From Streptococcus caballi DSM 19004 (lineage in GTDB: Bacteria; Bacillota; Bacilli; Lactobacillales; Streptococcaceae): DNA of 64,000 nucleotides. The position numbers and the translations under genes were made by a program. A model generated the notes under the pieces. It saw only the letters and a list, made by a program, of their open reading frames with translations. It made no database searches and had not been told where the DNA came from. Where the stretch lies: NCBI RefSeq assembly GCF_000379985.1, contig NZ_KB904062.1:1-64000 (forward strand), in the 5' to 3' direction. This document shows, piece after piece, positions 28,566-36,579 of this stretch. The first letter of the stretch is position 1; each line of letters begins with the position of its first letter.

Positions 28566-30317
28566 TTAAATGAGCGAATAATTTTCTATTAACCAACGCA
28601 CCATCAAATCATGGTAATTCTTGTCAGACTTGCGGTCGGCAAGGACTGCTTTTAATTCTGTTAAATTATCCGTAATAATACCTTCAGCTTCTAAGGTTAT
28701 CATTTTCTCCATATTTTCGTCATCATTAACTGTCCAAGCAAGGACTGCCTTGCCATTGAGCCAAGCCTTGTCCATGAAGGCTGATGTCAGAGAAGAGTGT
28801 TCCATGGTATAGCCATCCGCCAGTGTTCTTAGGAAAATAGAATTGTAAGGCAGAATGAAATATGCGGGAATAGTCTTATCATATTTTTTAACCGCCGCAA
28901 TGACTTCATAGTCCAATGAATGGATAAGGTGGCCTTTTTCTTTGATGCGTTTAGCATATTTGTGTAAGAAATGTGTCATGAGTTGAGAGGAGTCAGCCTT
29001 ACTGGTCTTGATTTCAATCAAGAGCTTCTGACCAAGTTGGTCTGCCTTATCCAAGTAAGCATCAAAGGAAGAAATCTTGGTCTTCACACCATTTTCAGAA
29101 ATAGTCATCTGAGTTAACTCGGCCAAGGTTAAGTCATGCGTCGTCAGCTCCACACCTGCTAAATCACTAAGAGTGGGGTCATGCATCATGACAAACTGGC
29201 CGTCCTTGGTTTCCTGAATATCCATCTCAATATAATCTGGCTTTAGCTGAGCTGTCTTTTCCAGCGACTGAATAGTATTCTGCACGCCATTACCAGCATC
29301 AACCCCACGATGGGAAATGGTCACTGGTAAACTTTGATAGGGAATGAGGAAGAAAGCTAAACCCTGACTAGCGAAGACGATTGTCGTCACAAACAAGATA
29401 AGCAATCGAAAACGATGGTGGAGACGAGACCGTTCGTAAACAGGCATCTCCTTTTCTAACAAGAGTGAAACAATTCTTACCATGAGAAAGCTTAGAACCA
29501 AGTATTGAACAAAGCGCAGCAGGATAAATTGCAAAATGGCAACTGTCAAAGAAATTTCTTCAGGTGCCTTATCGGCTAAATATTGTAGCCAAGGAGCAAG
29601 GAAGGCGGCTAGCAGCAAGGGCAAACTCGCTTCAACTAAGATGGTAAGTAGTCTTCCCATATATCGCCAAGGTTTTCTGGTCTTTTGCCAAGAGATCCGT
29701 ACCGCTTCTTTGACTGTAATATCTTCTAGTAGGATATAAGGTAAGGCAAACATGAGCCTGACTGCTAAATAGAAAAAGAGAACTACCAAAATCAAGAAAA
29801 AACCACCTAGATAAAACTTATTCTTGAGATAATCCAAGATGAACTGCGGAATGAGGAACTTATTTAAAAAGTAAATGTTGAAAACGCGGCGCAGATAAGG
29901 GAAAAGAACCACCAAATAGAGTAAAGTAAATAGTACCTTGCTAGGTCTAGTCCTTACTAGCACTGCTTTAAAGTCATGTCGAACAGTCTGGACATACTGC
30001 TTCAAACTTTGCGGCTTGTCCTTTAACAAAGCTCTCATGCCAGTTATGATAAGAATGATTTGAGCATAAGCGATACCGATATTAAGCAGAAAGAGCAGGA
30101 TTAAAAGGATCCCAACCCACCAGTTGTTCAGAAAAACCTGCAAAGCATTAGTATAAGATAGATAAAAATAACCCGTCATGGCAAGTAGACGCTCTGACAG
30201 CCAGCTATTGATAGGCGGCCAAATCAAATCCAGCGCCACAAAGATAACCGCAAAGAGCAAGAGAAGCTTATCTAAATTGTAATATATTTGACCTAAATCT
30301 TTCCGCAAACGTGACAT
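28566..30317 (-). CDS. Membrane-anchored glycerophosphodiester phosphodiesterase
   Basis: The N-terminal half (about residues 1-335) has six to eight hydrophobic segments and resembles the GPDPase membrane domain. The C-terminal half is a GDPD TIM barrel with ISHRGVDAGNGVQNT, YIEMDIQETKDG, VMMHDPTLS and a late WTVNDDENMEKM, giving the HR..E.D..HD catalytic set. It would hydrolyse glycerophosphodiesters at the membrane, possibly from lipoteichoic acid or phospholipid turnover. At 583 aa it is normal for this fusion. It stands alone on the minus strand. Confidence 0.9.
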   Translation of the reverse strand: MSRLRKDLGQIYYNLDKLLLLFAVIFVALDLIWPPINSWLSERLLAMTGYFYLSYTNALQVFLNNWWVGILLILLFLLNIGIAYAQIILIITGMRALLKDKPQSLKQYVQTVRHDFKAVLVRTRPSKVLFTLLYLVVLFPYLRRVFNIYFLNKFLIPQFILDYLKNKFYLGGFFLILVVLFFYLAVRLMFALPYILLEDITVKEAVRISWQKTRKPWRYMGRLLTILVEASLPLLLAAFLAPWLQYLADKAPEEISLTVAILQFILLRFVQYLVLSFLMVRIVSLLLEKEMPVYERSRLHHRFRLLILFVTTIVFASQGLAFFLIPYQSLPVTISHRGVDAGNGVQNTIQSLEKTAQLKPDYIEMDIQETKDGQFVMMHDPTLSDLAGVELTTHDLTLAELTQMTISENGVKTKISSFDAYLDKADQLGQKLLIEIKTSKADSSQLMTHFLHKYAKRIKEKGHLIHSLDYEVIAAVKKYDKTIPAYFILPYNSIFLRTLADGYTMEHSSLTSAFMDKAWLNGKAVLAWTVNDDENMEKMITLEAEGIITDNLTELKAVLADRKSDKNYHDLMVRWLIENYSLI

Positions 30318-30371
30318 GTTATTTTATTTCCATTCTGTAAAATACTTTCTTTCATTTTACCACAAAAAGAC

Positions 30372-30406
30372 AAAGAAAAAGAAAAAAGGAAAGCTTGCTG
30401 CCTTCC
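30372..30406 (-). terminator. Terminator after the decayed zinc-ribbon gene
   Basis: On the minus strand GGAAGG and CTTTCC pair across a 7-nt loop and are followed by TTTTTTCTTTTTC. It lies 14 bp beyond the inferred original stop at 30420. Confidence 0.7.
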
Positions 30407-30419
30407 CTTCTCCACCAAC

Positions 30420-31068
30420 TTAACGATCCTGAAAAGACCATTTCTGATGACTCTTGTCATTAAGAACAAACTGATTTCTTGGTCCAATTCATTAAACAAC
30501 ACATATGAACCTTAGTCACAAGTGCAAGCCTTGTACCAAATTCTCCGACAGGAACCTCAACAAAGTCTCCCTCAACAATCTCCTGACCACAACGATAGGT
30601 ATAATGTCTTAATTCCATTCCAAAGGTAACTTCACAAAACCAATCAGCAAGATCTTCATCATTGCAATCATCGCATGGCACAAGATACTGCTGTAGTGTT
30701 CCACTTGGATCAAAAATAATCTCCCAAGGGCTAGCAAAAAGGCTGGCACCTTCTCCATAAAAAGCAAGTGGTAGCTCCATTTCCTGATTTCTCGAATCTT
30801 CAATCGTTATGGTTCCTCTATCAATAGCTATCACATTATAAACTCGTCCACTTTGAAGTCCCAAGTTATCAAAGTCATGACTGATATAGCGAACCTGACC
30901 GATAACATTCTTGGCCTTTTTGAATGGCTCAAAGTAAGCAATCAGTTCATAATCTTAATTAAATAGCAGTAAGCGACCGCATTTTGGGCAATTGATAAAC
31001 GGCTGATCAAAATCCTCGTAATTATCAAAATCAATCACCCGACCACATTTACAAGAAAACTTAGCCAT
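30420..31068 (-). pseudogene. Decayed zinc-ribbon gene (in-frame stop plus two frameshifts)
   Basis: AGGAGAATAT precedes MAKFSCKCGRVIDFDNYEDF, which continues to INCPKCGRLLLFN, then TAA (30957-30955). The two CxC/CxxC pairs look like a zinc ribbon. The same frame continues after the TAA as DYELIAYFEPFKKAKNVIGQ and runs through CDDCNDEDLADWFCEV. Near 30495 the sensible frame shifts twice: LFNELDQEISLFL, then NDKSHQKWSFQDR to a stop at 30420. Together this describes a gene of about 215 codons, now interrupted. The protein family is not recognised. Confidence 0.6.
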
Positions 31069-31149
31069 ATATTCTCCTATCCTAAAACATCGCTCCAGAT
31101 CTTCTTTCCTAAAAAGCGTATGCGTAACCTTTCTAAGACAATATAACTC

Positions 31150-34100
31150 TCACTTCCCAAACACCTCATCCACCAAGTCGTTCATGGTACCATTCATCGC
31201 AGCTTCAGTGCTGTCTTTTTGAACAAAATTCTTACGACTGATTGAACTAGCAACATTACCGAAAATAAAGTTTGTTGCAATGCGATGGATAATTTCACTT
31301 GGTGCCAGGCCATAAACTTGATTTTCCAAGATATGTTTCAGACGATCCTTAGCATCTGGAATTTCTGCTTTAATCACTGTACTATTATAAAGTCGTTTGA
31401 CAATCTCGGTGATGTAGAGGCCAGACTTCATGTAAGGGTCAAAGAAAGTCTTGCTAGAGTCATCATAGATGCCTGGATTTTCTTTTTCCAATTCACTTAC
31501 CATCTTCTTCACGATAGCTTTTGGGGTGAAAATCTGATTGGTTTTTTGAGGTGGGATATAGTCGAAAATATCCTCCTCAGTTTCTTCAAAATAATTACTA
31601 AGCTCTGCTTTTTTACGTAAAAATTCTTGAATCGCTTCGTTGAAGGTTGACTCATCAAAGAGGTGACCGGCAAATTCCTCATCTTCAAGCAAACCACCAT
31701 CACGCAACAGACGAAATTGTTCAACAGTAATGCCAGTCACTTCAAGAAAAACATCTGCATCTACCTTTTTATCAAAATTAGCCAGTGTCAGTGTCTCATC
31801 GCCGTAAGCCATAATAAAACTTGGAATGGTTCGTGCAAAGCCACGCAAGTGAGCACGAACATCTTCTTCGGCTGTTTTCTTGACCTTAGTTGCCTCTTTT
31901 ACTTCTTGGTCACAAACCAATTGTTTTGGCATCTCACGCGCTGTCACTTCTAACTGCTGCTTCACAGATAACTTATATTCGTCGTCAATTTCTTGACGCT
32001 TGACTTCAAAGGCCTGCTTAATCTCTTCCTGCTTAACCAAATCATCTTTAGCTTCTTTGAGACGAGTATCCAGTTCTTGTTGTAAAATAGACTGTTCTGT
32101 TTTTCTATCATGTTCTAAGCTGGCTATTTGTCGAGAAATGGTTTCTTCAATCTGCTTATTAAGACTCTTTTGGTCACGCTTATTTAGCTGATAGCTAGCC
32201 GTTAATTCGTCCGCATAGGTGTCCGCAAATGTTTTAGCCATGTCTTTGACAAACGAACTGTCACCGATAGACTCTTCAACTAATTGACCAACATTAGATT
32301 CTAGTTCGTAAATCTTATCACCAAAGAGAACTTCTTGCTTATTGATAACCATTTCTTCTGAAACAGTGACATCTCCATTTTCATCAAGGGTAACTCCTGA
32401 AAAATCAAGCATGCCACCTGTTTGATGAACTTTTCCCTCTTTTTCTTCTGGTAGACCTTCCAAGATATCAAGTACCGTTTGAGACGCAGAAAAGATTCCT
32501 GAAATATTGTCAAAGAGGAAATTAGACATGAAGCCACGTTTAATGACCTCTTGTGCTTTAATCTGACGCGGAATGGTCAAGACTTGACTAGCATCAACTT
32601 CAATCATCTGACCATCACGGTCTTCCGCAATAACAGGGAAGAAATTTAAGAGACGTTTGATATTTTCTTCACGCCCTCCACTCGTTCCACCACCTCCAGC
32701 AGTAGCAAGCGATAAATTATTGGCAAATTCATCAAAGATAATCAGTGTCCGCTCTGGCGCAAAATCAAAAATATAAGCATTTTCTTTCTTGTAAATCTTG
32801 TCTTCCTCATTCCATGTATAGGGATTTTGAGCACGGAAAGCAGCTTGCATGTACTGAGCGGGTGATTTAAGGTTAGATAACATCAATACCGCTGACCATT
32901 CTTTAATCGTCACACCTGTCGTTAGCTGACCGACAGATAATGTGATGGTTCGTTTAGAACCCTTAACAGCCTTACGAACCTTGTCCAAAGATTTTTGACT
33001 GCTTAAAGCGCTGTCGTCATTATCATCTTTACCATCACCAGCCGCTAGAATCACCTCATAATGTTCAAAAACAGGGTGGTCTTCTAATTTTTTCTTCAAA
33101 GCCTTAGCAGATGCCACACGATCCAACAACCAGAAGGTATGTTTCAATTCATCCCGTAATTTCTTCGTTGAAAAAGGGTATTTTTCATTTCGTGTGAGGG
33201 TCTCCAACCACTTATCAACTTCAGCATCATGGATAAATTTACCAGAGTCGTTGGTCGCAAAAAATTCATTCAAATCAAAAGCAAAGTCAACAAATGACTC
33301 TCCTAAGTCTGCTCCTTGTCTCACATCCTCACTAATCATCTTGGACATCTGATAGGTTAACATATTCAATCGAGGCAGATCCTCATAAGGATTTTCATCT
33401 TCTCGACTCATATCCCAAGTGACTTTAGCTTCTTGTTCATCAGCGTAAGACCAGTTATAAATCTGCTCTTGGTTAAATTTGCCTTGTGCTAGGGCTTTAA
33501 AGGGGGTACCTGAGAGATGCAGTGTGTATTTTCGCTTGATACGGTCAAAAGCCTTATCTGTCTTGAAGGTGTCAACCCCCTCATGTGCCTCATCAATAAC
33601 TAGCATATCCCATCTCAAATCAGCAATCCACTTTAACTTGTTATAAGCACCACCAAAGTATAGAGAACCTTTTAAATCTTGCAGACTGACAAATGTTAAG
33701 AGTTTCACACCATCTGGATTTGATATTGCCAAAGATTTAAAGTCTTCATAAGACAAAGGTGATCGGTTTTTGAGACTGTCAGACTCTGAGACAAACTTAT
33801 AGTCGGTCTTTCCTGCTACAAACTGGTCAAAATCGTCATACCAAGAATTGGCAATAGCAGGACGGTTGGTGACAATCAGGATGTTTTGCAAGTCCATCTG
33901 CTGTATCAGGTCATAAGTTGACAGGGTCTTCCCAAAGCGTGGTTTGGCATTCCAAAGGTAGGCGTACTTGGGCAAGTTTTGATAGTGCGGATTAGGGTTT
34001 GCATCAAAGTAGGCTTTGGTTTGGGAAATAGCTTGTGCTTGTTCATCACGGAGAACATAGTCAGATTGTTTGCCTTGCTGAGTCTTAGAATAGTCCTGAC

Positions 34101-34443
34101 CGACAAATGAATAGTAGAGCTCTTCTGCTCTTTCAGGATGACCATTGAAATAGAACCATTCATGCCCAGCTTCACGTTCAATCTCGTGCTTTGCTAGATA
34201 GCGATGAAAAGCATGGTCTCGAAAAGACTGACCTGTCTTAAAAAATGCAGGATGTACCCATAATTTTTGATAAGCAAGCCCTGCGGTATGTGTCTGCTCC
34301 CTAATGCGCGTGTCCGCATCACGGATGGTATCTCCAATCTTAATCCAACCATCATGCTTAGGATTGTCTGGTGTGACATAAGCGTAGATGACAGGGTTAA
34401 TCTCACGGCTGACGTTTACTTTTTCTGTTGTTGAAAAGGTCAT
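31150..34443 (-). CDS. GIY-YIG nuclease / DEAH-box helicase protein with C-terminal methylase-like motif (restriction subunit)
   Basis: The 1097-aa multidomain protein likely acts as the restriction or translocase subunit. Residues 17-115 resemble a GIY-YIG-type nuclease (VIYAYVTPDNP, DGWIKIGDT, Arg in RIREQ, Glu95 in HEWFYF). A superfamily 2 motor follows: PRFGKT (168-173), DEAH (284-287), SGTPF (311-315) and a motif VI region SPAQYMQAAFRAQNPY. A charged coiled-coil stretch follows (about residues 780-870). Near the C-terminus FTPKAIVKKMV and FFDPYMKSGLYI (about 999-1010) resemble methylase motifs X and I. It starts 5 bp after fic and ends a four-gene operon. The true enzymatic role is inferred. 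Confidence 0.82.
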   Translation of the reverse strand: MTFSTTEKVNVSREINPVIYAYVTPDNPKHDGWIKIGDTIRDADTRIREQTHTAGLAYQKLWVHPAFFKTGQSFRDHAFHRYLAKHEIEREAGHEWFYFNGHPERAEELYYSFVGQDYSKTQQGKQSDYVLRDEQAQAISQTKAYFDANPNPHYQNLPKYAYLWNAKPRFGKTLSTYDLIQQMDLQNILIVTNRPAIANSWYDDFDQFVAGKTDYKFVSESDSLKNRSPLSYEDFKSLAISNPDGVKLLTFVSLQDLKGSLYFGGAYNKLKWIADLRWDMLVIDEAHEGVDTFKTDKAFDRIKRKYTLHLSGTPFKALAQGKFNQEQIYNWSYADEQEAKVTWDMSREDENPYEDLPRLNMLTYQMSKMISEDVRQGADLGESFVDFAFDLNEFFATNDSGKFIHDAEVDKWLETLTRNEKYPFSTKKLRDELKHTFWLLDRVASAKALKKKLEDHPVFEHYEVILAAGDGKDDNDDSALSSQKSLDKVRKAVKGSKRTITLSVGQLTTGVTIKEWSAVLMLSNLKSPAQYMQAAFRAQNPYTWNEEDKIYKKENAYIFDFAPERTLIIFDEFANNLSLATAGGGGTSGGREENIKRLLNFFPVIAEDRDGQMIEVDASQVLTIPRQIKAQEVIKRGFMSNFLFDNISGIFSASQTVLDILEGLPEEKEGKVHQTGGMLDFSGVTLDENGDVTVSEEMVINKQEVLFGDKIYELESNVGQLVEESIGDSSFVKDMAKTFADTYADELTASYQLNKRDQKSLNKQIEETISRQIASLEHDRKTEQSILQQELDTRLKEAKDDLVKQEEIKQAFEVKRQEIDDEYKLSVKQQLEVTAREMPKQLVCDQEVKEATKVKKTAEEDVRAHLRGFARTIPSFIMAYGDETLTLANFDKKVDADVFLEVTGITVEQFRLLRDGGLLEDEEFAGHLFDESTFNEAIQEFLRKKAELSNYFEETEEDIFDYIPPQKTNQIFTPKAIVKKMVSELEKENPGIYDDSSKTFFDPYMKSGLYITEIVKRLYNSTVIKAEIPDAKDRLKHILENQVYGLAPSEIIHRIATNFIFGNVASSISRKNFVQKDSTEAAMNGTMNDLVDEVFGK

Positions 34444-34448
34444 AGGTT

Positions 34449-35174
34449 TTAGTCCTTGTAATCAATTCTAAAATAATCGAGATAGGCTTTCATCTGGTCT
34501 TGACAGCTCAAACAGGTATCCATCAAGAAGCCATTGTTTTCTCCCCACTCTGATAAACCACGGTAATAATAAGGTTTGACTTGGTCAGTGATGATAAAAG
34601 GAACCAAGTCTAAGCGCAGCATTTCCTTGAACATAGCCAAGCGTCCCACACGACCATTACCATCTGAAAAAGGATGAATCCGCTCAAAGTTCACGTGGAA
34701 ATTCAAGACAGCTTCAAAATCAGGGTTAGCTATCTGGTGATAGGTAGTTAAAAGTTGCTGCATATGGTCAGCGACATCTTCTGGGACGGAAGTTTCTCTA
34801 AAGCCAATGACATTTGGGATGAGCTTGTAGTCTCCGACACGATAATGGTCAAGTTTTGACTGGCTCGTTCCTCTTTTCAAGATAGCGTGGTAAGTTTTGA
34901 ACCAGTCTTCTGTCAAGGGAGCTTCAACACTGTCTAACATCTGATCAAAAGCCTCAAAGTGATTGAGGGTTTCTAAAATATCATCAAGCTGAATAAACTC
35001 TTCCCCATCCAAGCCGACACTATGCGTCTCATAAATATAGCGCGTCTGCTCCTCTGACAAACGACTCCCCTCAATCCGATTGCTATTGTAGGCAAAGTCA
35101 ATCTGCAAACGATGATAGATACCACCTGATACCTTTAAGGATTTTTCTTCCTGTAATCTTTCTAGTAATGACAT
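34449..35174 (-). CDS. Fic family protein (class II, autoinhibited)
   Basis: The 241-aa single-domain Fic protein has the complete active site HPFSDGNGRVGR (167-178), which transfers AMP (or another nucleotide) to a target hydroxyl. The N-terminal SNRIEG (31-36) matches the inhibitory (S/T)xxxE(G/N) helix; its Glu35 would block productive ATP binding. This makes it a class II Fic, with inhibitor and enzyme in one chain. AAAGGAGTAAG precedes the ATG. It lies between abiH and the helicase gene in the same orientation. A role in phage defence or as a toxin of the R-M locus is inferred. The target is unknown. Confidence 0.88.
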   Translation of the reverse strand: MSLLERLQEEKSLKVSGGIYHRLQIDFAYNSNRIEGSRLSEEQTRYIYETHSVGLDGEEFIQLDDILETLNHFEAFDQMLDSVEAPLTEDWFKTYHAILKRGTSQSKLDHYRVGDYKLIPNVIGFRETSVPEDVADHMQQLLTTYHQIANPDFEAVLNFHVNFERIHPFSDGNGRVGRLAMFKEMLRLDLVPFIITDQVKPYYYRGLSEWGENNGFLMDTCLSCQDQMKAYLDYFRIDYKD

Positions 35175-35237
35175 CTTACTCCTTTGGTTTTACTGGTGTT
35201 AAAAAGGGCGTTCTTGTCCTTTATAACTTCTCTATAA

Positions 35238-36575
35238 TTATATCCTTATTAGTTTCAATCGATTTGTTTGTATTAAACGTGTTAATAAATTTTTACCATG
35301 ATTTTGATTATCCATAGTTTGACCATATTTTTCGATTAAACGAGAAATAGCCAACATCTGATTCTGTTCAATTTGTTCAGCTATCCCATTATCATAAACA
35401 CTGTAATAGAAAATCAATTCCAATTCCTGATTGTCATACAAATCATAATAATCAAATATCTGTTGAAAATAAGCATAATCAGCTTCTGCTAAGGAATGAC
35501 CATAAAATTTTATACGTTTTATTGTTGGGCTATAGATATCTCTATTATCACCAACACCTTCAAAATTCCTTGAATACAATTGTAATGTTCTGTAGGTCTT
35601 AGTAAAACGATACTCTAGGGAGTTTGCTTCAATTCCTTCATGATCAATCCCAAAAATAATATTACTAAATTTTATATTTAATTTAGGTAACTTACCATGT
35701 ACATCTAAGTATTTCTCTGGTGAGTAAATAGATTTAGCAGTTCCTGACCAAATAGAAGTATAGTTAAAACTTAACAAGTGATATGGTCTAGGCTCTACGA
35801 AAGTGATAGCATCTGCCTCTGGATTTAGCATTCTCTCCAAAAGAAAATTTGCAGAATCCAGATAGTTATTAGTTTTTTCTACTCGATACCTGATGAAACA
35901 TTCAAAATCATATTCTAACTCGTTCAATTCGTTCAGTAAGGCAGAGGTAATAAGCTCTTTGACAGTATCTACACTTACTTGATTTGGGCTACTAAAAAGT
36001 GTTTTCAACTCACTATAGAGATGTTTTCCACTATCAAGACTCAGAGAATCCTCTGCCCTAAAAATAATACCGTAGAGTACCGCATAGTAAACATCATTTC
36101 TACTATTTGAATTATTATTCACTTTAATTTCTGGCAACACTCTATTGTCAGAAAAGCTAGGTTTCTTCTTTTTTTGAAAAAAGAGTTTTGTCAGATATGA
36201 AATCATATCATAGTTTTTTAAATAAGTGGCTATAACTGCTTCTACAGAAGACCAATTACTATTTTTATTTAACTTTTCATACAAAAGAATTCGATACCAA
36301 ATATTGATATCGTATTTAAAGTCAGAAAACTTTACACTTAGCCAATCATACCCGCGTATATCCGTATTCAATTCAGGTGCCAGCATTCTTTCATATTGAG
36401 AAACTATTTGTTCATAATCATCACTTAATTGATTATCCTGTTGTTCCCTTTTGTTCAATATGTAACCTATAAAATTGTAATACGTTGTTTCAAGTCCGCA
36501 CTGCAAATCAAAGCCATTACCAATTATAAATAGCTCCTCAGCTATCGGAGAAACTGGAAGAGTTTCACTAGTCAT
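35238..36575 (-). CDS. AbiH family abortive-infection protein
   Basis: The N-terminus ELFIIGNGFDLQCGLETTYY followed by NFI is the AbiH signature (IIGNGFD at residues 17-23). Later GIDHEGIEANSLEYRFTKTY and IKFYGHSLAEADYAYFQQIF also fit AbiH, a phage-resistance family first found in Lactococcus; its mechanism is not established. At 445 aa it is within the family range. The gene is more AT-rich than its neighbours, suggesting separate acquisition. TGGAGTAAG precedes the ATG, which begins 4 bp after the methylase stop, so it belongs to the R-M operon. Confidence 0.85.
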   Translation of the reverse strand: MTSETLPVSPIAEELFIIGNGFDLQCGLETTYYNFIGYILNKREQQDNQLSDDYEQIVSQYERMLAPELNTDIRGYDWLSVKFSDFKYDINIWYRILLYEKLNKNSNWSSVEAVIATYLKNYDMISYLTKLFFQKKKKPSFSDNRVLPEIKVNNNSNSRNDVYYAVLYGIIFRAEDSLSLDSGKHLYSELKTLFSSPNQVSVDTVKELITSALLNELNELEYDFECFIRYRVEKTNNYLDSANFLLERMLNPEADAITFVEPRPYHLLSFNYTSIWSGTAKSIYSPEKYLDVHGKLPKLNIKFSNIIFGIDHEGIEANSLEYRFTKTYRTLQLYSRNFEGVGDNRDIYSPTIKRIKFYGHSLAEADYAYFQQIFDYYDLYDNQELELIFYYSVYDNGIAEQIEQNQMLAISRLIEKYGQTMDNQNHGKNLLTRLIQTNRLKLIRI

Positions 36576-36579
36576 ATGC

